Positions 1-10,993 of a DNA stretch of 64,000 nucleotides are shown in pieces. Both the position numbers and the translations under genes were made by a program. How positions within the stretch are numbered: position 1 is the first letter of the stretch; every line of letters starts with the position of its first letter. The notes below the pieces were generated by a model, which ran no database searches, had not been told where the DNA came from, and was given only the letters and a program-made list of their open reading frames with translations. This DNA comes from Notospermus geniculatus (taxonomy: Eukaryota > Nemertea > Pilidiophora > Heteronemertea > Lineidae), in contig NMRB01000796.1 in assembly GCA_002633025.1 (NCBI GenBank), positions 195,417 through 259,416 of the forward strand. Reading direction: 5' to 3'.

Positions 1-300
1 CTTAAAAATCGGTACGGTCTCAGCCAGCCTTACATCCAGGGGGAGTGCATTCCACAGACCAGGGGCCACCTGTCTGAATGATCTTTGGCCGAACTTCTTT
101 GTCTTGGTTCTAGGAACAGACAGGAGGCACCGGTCCGCAGAACGCAGAGTCCTCGATGGTGTGTAAGGCTGTATGAGAGAAGAGATATAACTGGGTGCAC
201 ATCCATGTAAAACCTTAAAAACATAAAGTAAAATCTTGAATTCAACTCTAGCCTTCATGGGAAGCCAGTGCAAATCAATTAGAACCGGCGAAATGTGGTC
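1..300 (-). pseudogene. C-terminal remainder of the LINE ORF2 after a premature stop
   Basis: Reading the minus strand on from the TGA at 301-303 in the same frame gives the usual C-terminal block of CR1/L2 proteins. Visible landmarks are LHWLPMKARVEFKILLYVFK, then APSYISSLI, and APGLWNALPLDVR near the window edge. The stop lies between CRK and DHISPVL, where a CGA arginine codon mutated at a CpG would give TGA. The 3' UTR and tail, if present, lie outside the window. Confidence 0.85.
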
Positions 301-2715
301 TCATTTCCTGCACTTGGCTATGACTCGTGCTGCCGAATTTTGGACACGCTGCAACTGGAGCATCAAATCAGCTGAGATGCCGTACAAAGGCGCGTTGGCA
401 TAATCAAGCCTTGAAATTACTGTTGCTTGAATGAGTGCTCTGCAGGCATCATCAGTAAGGAATTTTCTGATTCTGCTGATGTTTCGCAAATGAAAGTAGC
501 AGCTGCGCGTTATGTGCCGTACATGATCTCCCATCTCAAGATTCCTGTCTAGCAGTAATCCTAGATTCCTGACGGTATGTGAGGGGTAAATCACACAGCC
601 GCCTACCTCAAGAGACAACGCCGCAGTGACGCCATTCAAAGCTTTGGGACAAAACACAATAAACTCAGTTTTGTCATCATTTTGCTTAAGTCCATTCTGC
701 CTCAGCCACGGCTTTAGCTCCTTCAAACATGACACGAGTTTTGCGATGGCAGAAGCAAAATTGGCTGGTGATGGCCTCACCACAACGTAGTCTTGTGAAT
801 CGTCAGCATACAGGTGATATGACAGGCCATGCCTCATGAAGATTTGACCAATGGGCTGAGTGTAGATACTATACAATTTGGGCCCCAATACCGAGCCCTG
901 AGGAACTCCGTATTTCAACACTTTCCCATCAGACCTTTTTCCGTCAATCACAACACACTGACGCCGATTGGTCAAGTATGACCGAAACCAAGCCAAAGTA
1001 TCCCCAATAATACCACATGAGTGTGCCAGACGGGATAGAAGGACATTGTGGTCAATGGTGTCAAATGCGGCCGACATGTCAAGCATGAGAAGAAGTACGA
1101 CCTCTCCTTTATCAAGCGCATCTGCGATGTCAGACTGGACCTTAATCAAAGCAGTTTCTGTTGAATGCTGGGCCTTATAAGCTGACTGAAATGTGTCATT
1201 CAGATTGTTGATGGCCAGGTGTTCGTCCAGTTGGGCCGCAACAGCTTTTTCAATGATCTTTGACAGAAAAGGCAGATTTGAAACTGGCCTGTAGTTTTTC
1301 ATTTGTTCCTTATCAAGGCCAGCCTTCTTAAGGAGAGGACGTACATTGGCTGTTTTTAATACAGGTGGCACATCTCCACTTCTGAGTGATGCATTGACGA
1401 TGTTGGCCACATGTGGCACCAAGGCATCCACGCAGTCCTTTAATAACCATGTTGGTAGAGGATCTAGATCACATGACTTGGATGGGGATGATAGAATGAG
1501 CTTCCTCACACTATCTCCAGAAACCTCTCTAAAAGTTGAAAACACCTGGCCCGTAAAAGGAACATCCTGTTTCAGTGGATCAATGTCATCAGATTCATGG
1601 ATGTTTTCACAGAGGCCACCCCTGATGGTCTCGATCTTCTGCAAATAAAACTCATTGAAATTATTAGCCAGAGTTTCAGAGCAGACGTGACCAGGCAGTG
1701 CAGCATCACCTGATTTACCCAAAAGGTGCCCAGTTAACTTAAAGAGGGCTTTCATATCCCTACCGCAATCCAAGACTTTGTTTGAGTAGTATGCATTCTT
1801 GGCCTTCAGTAACATCTTGTTAACTGTTGCACACTGATCCCGGTAAGACAGGAGGTGAACAGTGAGGTTTGTCTTCCTCCATAACCTTTCCCTTTTACGA
1901 CGCTCCTGCTTAGCCTCCCTCAGTTCATCAGTGTACCAAGCAGCGTGGGGCCTAAGGGTGACTGTCCTCTTCTCGATTGGAGCATGTTTATCAATAAGTG
2001 AGGACAATGCTGTATTATAACAGTCGACCATCTCTTCAACGGTCCCCTGGGCCTTATCTAAAGAAGCTGTCTTGATATCACTGAGGAAGTCAGAGACGGC
2101 AATACCACGGAGCCTACGGAACGATACACACTTTTCTGCAGGTTGTGGATGTGAAAGCGACAGACAAATAAGCACAGCAAGATGGTCACGGCTAGGATTA
2201 CCATTACTATCACAAAAACCAGGATCAGATACCTCTGGCTTGACTTGGACTAGTGAACTTTCGGACTTTGTAATAACGAGATCAAAGACATGACCAGAGT
2301 GATGGGTTGGGTCTTTCACATGCTGAGTGAGACCAACAGAATCAAGTATATTTCTGAACCTTCTCGCCTCAGGACATGTCTCGCTTTCAACGTGAAAATT
2401 AAAATCTCCCAAAATCAAAACTTCAGAGTGCAACTGTGTATGACGATCCAAATATGACCGCCATTCTTCGAAAAAGACTGATGTCTTTAGACCGTTTCTT
2501 GTTGATGGAGGTGGGCGATATATCACAGACAAGTTTATCAGTGATTGAGCAACCTTCATCCTGCAGTCCATGTACTCGAAATGAGAAAATGTCCCACCCA
2601 CAGAAGAGTCAACAAGTTCAAAATCGAGGCTAGCTTTAAATATCAGAGCAACACCACCACCAGTTCTTGAACCTTGTCGAGGAACATTTATCCCATTTAT
2701 GACTACCCCAGGCAA
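301..2715 (-). pseudogene. CR1/L2-like LINE ORF2 protein (endonuclease + reverse transcriptase), 5' truncated
   Basis: An 804-residue open frame with an APE-type endonuclease followed by a non-LTR reverse transcriptase. Endonuclease motifs visible: GDFN at about residue 103, DLVIT at 145 and RDHLAV at 176. RT motifs: YRPVSN at 475, MLDMSAAFD at 544, GVPQGSVLGP at 603 and YADD at 636. These are typical of the CR1/L2/Crack clades, which copy their own RNA at a nicked target. The first ten or so residues are encoded by the adjacent 34-bp tandem repeat, so they are not native; the N-terminal endonuclease lobe is missing. The frame ends at an early TGA (301-303), after which homologous sequence continues in the same frame. 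Clade placement is inference from motifs. Confidence 0.92.
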
Positions 2716-2888
2716 GCGTATTTATCCCATTTATGACTACCCCAGGCAAGCGTATTTATCCCATTTATGACTACCCCAGGCAAGCGTATTTATCCCATTT
2801 ATGACTACCCTAGGCAAGCGTATTTATCCCATTTATGACTACCCTATGCAAGCGTATTTATCCCATTTATGACTACCCCAGGCAAGCG
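2685..2888. repeat. 34-bp tandem repeat, six units
   Basis: Six head-to-tail 34-bp units with only a few substitutions, each containing CCCATTTATGACTACCC and ending in GGCAAGCG. The first unit abuts the truncated endonuclease of the LINE. There are no unique spacers. The same CCCATTTATGACTACC core reappears twice near 3657-3712 outside the array. Confidence 0.95.
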
Positions 2889-3385
2889 TATTTCTTTTCT
2901 GACGGAAGATATGATACTGCAACGTTTCAAATTGAGGACGAACACCGAAGGAGAATCCAACAGGAAGAAAAGTAGGCCTACTATAGTGTGCTCGATTCTA
3001 GTAGGGTTATATTTCTATATCTTTTGTAGGTCTATGACTCGGGAAGAAATATGGCACAAATAGAATTTCCATATACGATATCTGTAAAGGGTAAAAATAA
3101 ACCCTGCCGAATGCGTTTGACCAGAACGGGTAGGTATTGTCGTAATTATAATTATAACTTTTGTCAACTGTCCTTGTTACTATCATGTGAAAAACATTAG
3201 TTACTATAGCGCCAAGGCACTTCGGGTTGTGCGTGGGAATCGTAGGGAGAGGGTGCAGGGCATGGTTGAGGAGTTGGAGAATGTTGGGGAGCGACGGCAA
3301 GAGGACTCTCGAAAGTGACAGCAGTTGTCAGTAGCCACATAGGCCCACTTAGACGGTGATCGATGATGTCACTGCACAACGCTGC
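2889..3385. other. Non-coding stretch between the 34-bp repeat and a foldback element
   Basis: No convincing coding frame or RNA gene was seen. Open frames here are short and lack recognisable motifs. Confidence 0.5.
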
Positions 3386-3602
3386 TAAAACCTGCCGCAC
3401 ACTGGCGCTATCTGCTGAGCAAAAAGTCATTCGAGACCGTTTGCTCAGCAGATAGCTCACGTGTGCACATAATTTCGGTGAGTTTTTTGCCACACGAGGC
3501 AGAAAGCTCGCGTGTGCGCGTATTTTTCAGTGAGCTATCTGCTGAGCAAACAGTCTCGAATGACTTTTTGCTCAGCAGATAGCTCCCGTGTGCAGCAGGC
3601 TT
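3386..3602. mobile_element. Foldback MITE with nested hairpins
   Basis: Outer arms (about 3386-3460 and 3523-3602) are inverted copies of each other, starting near CCTGCCGCACAC and ending GTGTGCAGCAGG. Each arm is itself a hairpin built from GCTATCTGCTGAGCAAA and its complement. The element therefore has four related half-sites. No clear target-site duplication or coding capacity, so it is probably a non-autonomous DNA transposon. Confidence 0.75.
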
Positions 3603-3875
3603 AATGCTGACAGACAGAAGTGCCTTGACGTTTTATAGTATAGATTTTCCCCGATGTCCCCATTTATGACTACCAGATTTTTCCCCTATGCCCCATTTAT
3701 GACCACCCGATTCTGTAATTATTTTCCCTTATCCACGTCCAATATGTGATGGTCTTGCCTGTTCATGTAATGACTGTTTAATTCCAATGTAATATAATTA
3801 TTGAACTTAAAGATATTGGTTCTGAATATTGGGTTCTGAATAATTTGTATAGATACTAATTTAGAAAGATGGGCA
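3603..3875. other. Intergenic; holds two extra copies of the satellite core motif
   Basis: At about 3657-3673 and 3694-3710 two copies of CCCATTTATGA(C)NACC occur, matching the core of the 34-bp array 800 bp upstream. No gene seen. Confidence 0.6.
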
Positions 3876-5040
3876 AAAACAAAGACTTCTTCTTTTAAAC
3901 ACAGCATTAACTGTAAAACAAAAATTTTCTAATAGTCATAAAGATATTTGATATTATTATTATTCACTTAGGCAAAATGGTAGACTGCTCGTACATATCC
4001 TGTGGTATAACGACAACAATGGTTTCCTAACAATAAAAGAATATCCCTGTACGGCTTTCAGTGCACGGACATGACGGAGGAGCACATGAAAATATGTTAT
4101 AGAGTCTCTTCGGATGAGGACTTGTTTGGAAACAAGCTGCAAACCATTTAATATACTCTAATCTCTTCGATGTAAAACCGGTTCATTACTTGGTTGAAGA
4201 CCGCCTCCAAGTATTATGCAGTAAGAAGGGAACATGCAATACACTCTGATTGGCCAGATATTCTACTAGCCAAGTCATGAACTTCTGCTTGCTCATTCAA
4301 GACCTATTGTGTGGGTTTTGTGGCTTGGCAGTATGTAGGAAGGACAACTCCTGTCTCTTTTATAGGAATACGGGGTTCCTGGTGCAAGAAATTTGAAGAA
4401 ACTGACCACAGTGTGACCTTGATGGCACATCTTACGTCACCACTAGCTGTGCAATTACCAATGACACACAATGGGGTGCAGAAGACTGCGGTACGCATTA
4501 CATCAGTAGTCCTCAACCCACAGAAATGATGAACTGAGGTTGTCACGATCTGATGATCATTGCCCAGGACACAATACCCTCAAAAGCATAATAAATAGTA
4601 GGTGGTCCTACATAGGCCTTGCAGACAGGGTGCAGCTCATTTATTGGCCACTTCTGTTGAATAGCCCTCTGTCAATCATGGCTCGCTGGAATATTTGGAA
4701 CTGGTTTTACATCTAAGAGGTTAGAGTATCTATTTTGGTGAATTTAACAGTATGTGCCTGCTTTGAATTTTTTATCACGGATCAGGCGGTTTTAAAGTTT
4801 GTCCGATTGTCGCCTCGGGCGATAGAACCAACGTAGGACACGCCCTCCGCTGCCGGAATACAATTGTACGCATCAGAAACGGTCGTTTTGCCAAAAAATA
4901 GTGGTTCCATTGCCGTACCAACGGATATCGCTTTCCACATCCCCACGGACTATGCGGTATAATTAAAGGTGGCGACCCACTGGCAAGATTTCTTAACATA
5001 ACTGTCTTCTCGGCGTTAATAGAAAGTGATTGTAGAGAAG
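3876..5040. repeat. Direct duplication, copy 1 (carries an insertion)
   Basis: Copy 1 of a direct tandem duplication: its parts 3876-4155 and 4727-5040 match 5041-5330 and 5331-5640 with few differences. The junction of the two copies is near 5040 (GAGAAGGG followed by AAAAACAAAG). The extra 571 bp at 4156-4726 is an inserted TIR element. No coding function seen. Confidence 0.85.
4156..4726. mobile_element. 571-bp non-autonomous TIR element with TA target-site duplication
   Basis: Ends are about 29-bp imperfect inverted repeats (left CTCTAATCTCTTCGATGTAA, right complement CTCTAACCTCTTAGATGTAA). Comparison with the empty copy at about 5320 shows that only TA was duplicated. TA duplication is the hallmark of Tc1/mariner-superfamily transposition. 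No transposase frame is present, so it is non-autonomous. Confidence 0.85.
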
Positions 5041-5640
5041 GGAAAAACAAAGACTTCTTCTTTTAAACACAGCATTAACTGTAAAACAAAAATTTTCTAA
5101 TAGTCATAAAGATATTTGATATTATTATTATTCACTCAGGCAAAATGGTAGACTGCTCGTACATATCCTATGGTATAACGACAACAATGGTTTACTAACA
5201 ATAAAAGAATATCCCTGTACGGCTTTCAGTGCACGGACATGACGGAGGAGCACATGAAAATATGTTATAGAGACTCTTCGGATGAGGACTTGTTTGGAAA
5301 CAAGCTGCAAACCATTTAATATATCTATTTTGGTGAATTTAACAGTTATGTGCCTGCTTTGAATTTTTTATCATGGATCAGGCGGTTTTAAAGTTTGTCC
5401 GGTTGTCGCCTCGGGCGATAGAACCAACGTAGGACACGCCCTCCGCTGCCGGAATACAATTGTACGCATCAGAAACGGTCGTTTTGCCTAAAAATAGTGG
5501 TTTCATTGCCGTACCAACGGATATCGCTTTCCACATCCCCACGGACGATGCGGTATAATTAAAGGTGGCGACCCACTGGCAAGATTTCTTAACATAACTG
5601 TCTTCTCGGCGTTAATAGAAAGTGATTGTAGAGAAGGGAT
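5041..5640. repeat. Direct duplication, copy 2 (empty site)
   Basis: Second copy of the duplicated segment. It reads continuously ACCATTTAATATATCTATTT at about 5311-5330, where copy 1 has a 571-bp insertion, so it preserves the pre-insertion target. No gene seen. Confidence 0.85.
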
Positions 5641-5805
5641 AGGTCTATTGGTACGAAAGGACGGTTTTAATGACTATACACGGTTCGTAGAGGTGAAAGA
5701 ATAGCAAAACTGCTAGTTGAACCGTACTTTCATTTGCCCCTGTACCGACATGTGCAACAGAGTGGATCATGTTGGCAATTGTCAGTAACCTTCAGACTAA
5801 AGGCG

Positions 5806-5978
5806 GCTCTCCACGTGAAAATTTTCTTGCGCAAGTTGGCTCACAATGGGCAATTCACCATTATTTGTTCCTCCCGGCTTACGTTGAGACCAATGACATA
5901 AACAACTGCTCGCAGTTGAATTGCCCATCGAGAGCCAACTTGCGCCAGAAAACCTCAAGAAAACTTGCACGTGGGAAC
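5806..5978. mobile_element. Short foldback element
   Basis: Arms at about 5806-5875 and 5905-5978 pair imperfectly: TCCACGTG..TTTCTTGCGC.. on the left and ..GCGCCAGAAAA..GCACGTGGGA on the right, sharing AAGTTGGCTC and GGGCAATTCA. A MITE is likely; no target-site duplication was resolved. Confidence 0.65.
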
Positions 5979-6065
5979 TTCATGTCTGCTTCTAGTGTTA
6001 ACAATGGTTAATAGAACTTGTTAACTGTTTTCACCCAGACAGTGATCATTAATGTGATTTTCACG

Positions 6066-7490
6066 AATCCGGGTAAATTAGACAAAAGTAAATTAGACAA
6101 CGGTATTTTAGACAAAGTAAATTAGACAATGGCAAATTAGACAATAGTCATTTTAGACAATGGTAAATTAGACAGTGGTAATCTAGACAATGGTCATTTT
6201 AGAAAATGGTAAATGGGGAGCGCCAATTGGTCACGTGAGACTGATAGAGCAGACGTGACACCTATAGAGGCTCATTGTTCGAGAGATGCGGTTCACCAAG
6301 CACGGCCAATCACACCTTGAATCGTCATGAATAATAGGTGGCGTCGGTGTACTATCAGTTCAAACCCACGCGTATATTCTCGCGTGGTCTGCGTGATCGG
6401 GGTTCCCTATTAGACAAAGGTAAACTAGACATAAAGATAGGTAAAGTAGCCAAATTGCAGTTTTAGTGAGTTTAGGGGTTCAGAATTCATGACAAAGTTC
6501 TGGATAGCTAGCTAGGTATGAACTCGTCTGGGACATCCATGATTAATAGATTGCTGTTGATGTAGCACTCGTACCAATGTTTGTGGCCTCCTCTTGAGCT
6601 CGTGGTCACCTCCGTCCTGATTAGAAACTGCTATGAAATGTTGTGTTCACTGGCCCCTTTTTATATACCTCTGTCCCTTTTTGACATCTTTGGGCAAACA
6701 AGAGGCCCACGGGCCTTGCGCTCAGCTGACATTTGATGTCTCTGTTTGATAGGCTAAGGCATAGGCCTAAGAGGTAGGGCCTACTGCAAGTGGTCTGCGT
6801 GATCGGGGTTCCCTATTAGACAAAGGTAAACTAGACATAAAGATAGGTAAAGTAGCCAAATTGCAGTTTTAGTGAGTTTAGTTCAGAATTCATGACAAAG
6901 ATCTGGATAGCTAGCGAGGTATGAACTCGTCTGGGACATCCATGATTAATAGATTGCTGTTGATGTAGCACTTGTAGCAATGTTTGTGGCCTCCTCTTGA
7001 GCTCGTGGTCACCTCCGTCCTGATTAGAAACTGCTATGAAATGTTGTGTTCACTGGCCCCTTTTTATATACCTCTGTCCCTTTTTGACATCTTTGGGCAA
7101 AAAAGGCATGAGCAGGTTGAGTAAATGCCATACTGATTGTCTACATGTAATTACTGGTTTAGAGGAGCATTGGTCCGCTAGAACTTTGCTGCCATCTTTT
7201 GGCAATATGCTGACTGCTCCTATTGCACCAAGCAAAATGTCACAATTACCCAATGCAAATTGTGTCATGGAGGTGTTACCTGAGAGATACATGTAACAGT
7301 CTAAATAAATATTGTGTTGACAGAACTAAATATCATGCCAACTCCAAAAAAGATGATATTGTCTAATTTACCTATTCTTATGTCTAGTTTACCATTGTCT
7401 AATTTACCATTGTCTAAAATGAATATTGTCTAATTTACCATTGTCTAATTTACTTTGTCTAAAATACCGTTGTCTAATTTACTGGATACC
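6066..7490. mobile_element. 1.4-kb TIR element whose termini are arrays of a ~16-bp motif
   Basis: The left end (6066-6215) is a run of TAAATTAGACAATGG-like units and the right end (about 7355-7490) is the same array inverted (CCATTGTCTAATTTA). Matched order of variants (for example CGGTATTTTAGACAAAG) shows they are true inverted repeats. Inside, 6384-6698 is repeated directly at 6790-7101. Short open frames in the interior lie within duplicated non-coding sequence. Superfamily is unknown. Confidence 0.75.
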
Positions 7491-8022
7491 GATTTTCACA
7501 GCCCCAACCTTTGTGTCTTACAGATCTTATTGTGAGGAGTCAACGAGTGAACCAGCGAAGGGAAAAGAAACACTGTTTCAAGAATGCATCTGACTGTTTA
7601 TTTGGGTTTCACCTCGACCCCAGTGCCCACCTACAAAACGGGTTCGAAGAAACACTGCATCAAGAACAGATCCAAAGAGCTGCCACCCGATGTCACCCAT
7701 GAGAACGTCAACAAGGGAGCCGTGTGAAACCGGTCAAAACTGAAGCAGGTCCATTGAAACCTCACACAGTATTCATCAACTTTGTAAAAGGGGACCCCCA
7801 AAGTAATTTATAAAAGCAAATCAATTTCACTGCGATGGAGAATCACCTTCAGTAAACCTCAAAGAATTTTATTACCATGAAGAATCACCTTTAATAATAA
7901 ACCTCCAGGAACTATTCCAACATGTGGGATTATATAGTGGTGTTACGTCAGAGTGAAAGAAACTATAATAATTAGGATTTTAATCCCCGGACTATACCAT
8001 TTGGGACTGTATCAGCTACTAC
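7491..8022. other. No gene seen
   Basis: Frames here are short and carry no recognisable motif. Two related sentences of sequence (ATGAAGAATCACCTTTA-like) occur near 7830-7900. Confidence 0.4.
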
Positions 8023-8195
8023 ACCGGGACACATAGGTACTGGGACACATAGGTGTCGGGACACATAGGTACTGGGACACATAGGTATCGGGACACATAG
8101 GTACCGGGACACATAGGTACCGGGATACATAGGTACCGGGAAACATAGGTACCTGGGTACTGGGGGGACACATAGGTACCGGGAAACATAGGTAT
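8023..8195. repeat. 16-bp minisatellite
   Basis: About eleven units of GGGACACATAGGTACC with small variants. It produces overlapping open frames on the minus strand in all registers (MCPGTYVSRYL-like), which are a by-product of the repeat and not genes. Confidence 0.92.
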
Positions 8196-8380
8196 GACCC
8201 CAATGGGAAGCAGGCCGTGAGGCGATGGATATGCCTGCCAATACACACATTATACACGTGCATGCACATGATGAATGAATGCGTCTTCTGCGTGAGCCGC
8301 CGCTAACATGCTTAGGGCCTATGATGCATGAGCATGGGGCTGCCGCCACGGGTGAATGAATCACATGAATCGTGAATCTA

Positions 8381-9861
8381 GTCCAGTAAATTTAAGCGAA
8401 AATTCGGGCGAACCGGGAACAAATTGCAACAGAAGGTTTTTTTGCTTTAAATGTTTTATTAGGTCACCTTGGACATCATATCCAAAATCCCCCAAAATCG
8501 CACGGCGGGAACCCACTTAATTTGCATATTCAATTTTGTGAACTGACTTTAACGTTGGACGCAACAGCTGAGCGTTGTACAGGAGAGTGGGACCCGATGT
8601 ACAGCTAACTTTGTAACGGTTGGATTTACACCCCATAAATGTATTACCAACAGATAGAAATACGGTGCCTCGGAACCAGATAAACACATTCTCAATTGTT
8701 TTTAGTCATTATGTACTAAGAGATGGCGCTTTTTAAATAAATTAACACAAAAATGGGTCAAAATGCATAAAATGTCAATTTCAATTAGGTAGCCGCTTAA
8801 AACGTCCAAAGAACAGGCTTACTTGATTCCGAGGTACCATGTTTCTATCTGTTGGTAATACATTTATGGGGGTAAATCCAACCGTTACAAAGTTAGCTGT
8901 ACATCGGGTCCCACTCTCCTGTACAAAGCTCAGTTGTTGCGTCCATCGGCGTCCAACGTTGAAGTCAGTTCACAAAATTGAATATGCAAATTAAGTGGGT
9001 TCCCGCAGTCCGACTTTGGCGGATTTTGGATATGATGTCCAAGGTGACCTAACAAAACATTTAAAGCAAAACAAGGCGCACGCTGGGCGTGGCGAATAAC
9101 CAGGTTTTCGAAGTTGCGTCGTGAATAAAATGAGGTAGAGGCTGAAATGACGAGGCATTGTTAGGTGTCTGTGGTTGTGACCTCGAAAAGTAGGTCAAAT
9201 CCAAAAGCCGGGTATTATGTTATGTATTGTCATTAGATATACCTATGATAAAAATTTGGTGACGATCCGTCAATTTGTTAAGGAGAAATAGCACGTTTTC
9301 TGTTTTCACATTTAGCCCCCTATTGGCCAAACCTTGAACCGAATGTCGCTGAATATCGAAAGGAAACGACGTCTACTTACAAGCAACATCGCCCAAAAAT
9401 TTCAAAAAGAAAATCTCAAGTCGTTGTTAAGTTATCAGTCTGAAACGAAGTTCGTAAGTTTTGCCGAACTTTGACCTCTGTGACCTTGAAAAGTAGGTCA
9501 AATCCAAAACCCGGGTATTATGTTATGTATTGTCATTAGATATACCTATGATAAAAATTTGGTGACGATCCGTCAATTTGTTCAGGAGAAATAGCACTTT
9601 TTCTGTTTTCACATTTAGCCCCCTATTGGCGAAACCTTGAATCGAATGACGCTGAATATCGAAAGGAAACGACGTCTACTTACAAGCAACATCTCCCAAA
9701 AATAAGTTATCAGTCGGAAACGAGAATAGCGACCGCCCGGACGCCCGACCGCCCGGACGCCCGCCACATTCGGTAATTTAATAACCAGGACTTTCTTCGA
9801 AAACCTGGTTAAAAACCTTCTGTTGCAATTTGTTCCCGGTTAATTCCTAGATTTACTGGAC
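8381..9861. mobile_element. TIR element with TA target-site duplication, itself interrupted
   Basis: Termini GTCCAGTAAAT (8381) and its complement ending at 9861 are flanked by TA on each side (8379-8380, 9862-9863). Long inverted arms of about 240 bp lie at 8449-8690 and 8833-9068, including AATATGCAAATTAAGTGGGT. The right side is split by another insertion at 9099-9809. The structure fits a non-autonomous mariner-like element. No coding frame. Confidence 0.8.
9099..9809. mobile_element. Element nested in the 8381-9861 element, with internal direct duplication
   Basis: Ends ACCAGGTTTTCGAAG (9099) and CTTCGAAAACCTGGT (to 9809) are flanked by TA on both sides, so it inserted into the right arm of the host element. 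Inside, a segment beginning TGACCTTGAAAAGTAGGTCA occurs twice (about 9180-9420 and 9480-9700) and the 3' side has CCGCCCGGACGCCCG repeats. This belongs to the widespread family with a CCCCCTATTGG motif. Non-coding. Confidence 0.8.
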
Positions 9862-9865
9862 TATA

Positions 9866-10162
9866 CTCCCATCTCTACCTTGAGACCTGGAAGTTGGCAG
9901 GCTGTCCCTTTTCAAATTCCATTTCAAAAGTCTGTTGACTTTGACCAATCAGAAGCAGGTTGACCTACGTAATCAACCTCTGATTGGTCAGTCTATAAAT
10001 AGGAATGATGGCATTCTGAATTTGAAATTTAGTTGAGCACAAGGCAGTATCATGGAAGAATGCATGTGGCCTATTTTGGTGTGTGCGAGACTGTTTGAAT
10101 TCGGAAATAGATTTGAAAAGGGACAGCCTGGCAACTTCCGGGGCTTAAGGTAGAGATGGGAG
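9866..10162. mobile_element. 297-bp MITE with TA target-site duplication
   Basis: Inverted ends of about 55 bp start CTCCCATCTCTACCTT and share GGCAGGCTGTCCCTTTTCAA-type sequence. TA flanks at 9864-9865 and 10163-10164. The interior has a second palindrome (ACCAATCAGA / TCTGATTGGT). It directly abuts the preceding element with only TATA between. Confidence 0.85.
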
Positions 10163-10397
10163 TATTACCAAATGTATACTACAATATTAGATTTCCTCTA
10201 CTATCGGTAATCTTGCAATGACATTTTGTATTATTTCATATCGACAGCAGAGCACATTCAAACCTCTTGCTGTTTTGGTGGAACCGGATAGAAACAATTA
10301 TAAAGGTTTACTATAGTCAAGAAGATAAGACAGCTTCGTAAATATCACTATCGATCACATTATAAGGGGTAAGCTTGGACGTTGAATGTAAATATAA

Positions 10398-10573
10398 CAT
10401 AAGGGACACACTCTGCGTGAGCTACTGCGAAACTAATGTATTAGGCCAGCCCTGTACACCACGATATATAAATACACACAGCACACCTGGATGGCCTAGA
10501 TTTCTGTCCGCAGTGAAGTACACCTGACTGCGGACAAGATTTTGCAGTAGCTCACGCGGTGTGTGTCCCTTAT
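10398..10573. mobile_element. Short MITE
   Basis: Inverted ends ATAAGGGACACACTCTGCGTG and the complement of GCGGTGTGTGTCCCTTAT with shared GAGCTACTGC. An inner hairpin (GTCCGCAGT / ACTGCGGAC) is present. No coding potential. Confidence 0.75.
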
Positions 10574-10993
10574 GAAGGCGTTTAGTTTGAAAATGTGTTT
10601 TATTTGCAGAAGAATTACAGACGGGTGATAAACAAATATCTGTAACACTAAGGCCTTCAATGTATCAAGGCCATCTGAAGAAAATCCATTTATCTGGAGG
10701 AATATTTCACAATATGGTTATAAAGATAGTGGACCTACTGATGTATGAAGAATCAGGATTGTACGCCCAGCTGGGAAGAACGTCTTTGGCGGGCCTTCCA
10801 AGGAGCTCTTACAAGACAAACTTTCGTGGGTTCAAAAAGTCATCAACAACAAAGCTCTTTGCAGCAAACTCGATCTACATGTACAATATGCAAAAAAATA
10901 CCGTGCTATTCGCACTTAAGACCCCTCGGCTGTGGGTGTAAATTGAATTATGTGTTCATTGAACGTTGCATGTGTGTGACGCTTTAATTTAAC
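10574..10993. other. No supported gene
   Basis: A 93-residue plus-strand frame (10660-10941) has no recognisable motif, and the sequence has no acceptor or donor sites that would support it as an exon. Confidence 0.35.

Noticed and set aside
30-245. 71-residue minus-strand ORF
   Set aside because: It is an out-of-frame shadow of the LINE ORF2 C-terminus, which reads well in the other frame.
2685-2888. Direct repeats that could suggest a CRISPR array
   Set aside because: The 34-bp units are head-to-tail with no unique spacers, and the context is a eukaryotic LINE.
3007-3493. Minus-strand ORFs of about 97 residues
   Set aside because: Overlap each other and a foldback element; no motif or splice support.
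7972-8364. Overlapping minus-strand ORFs with CVPVPMCP-type repeats
   Set aside because: Created by the 16-bp minisatellite; open in all registers, so not evidence of coding.
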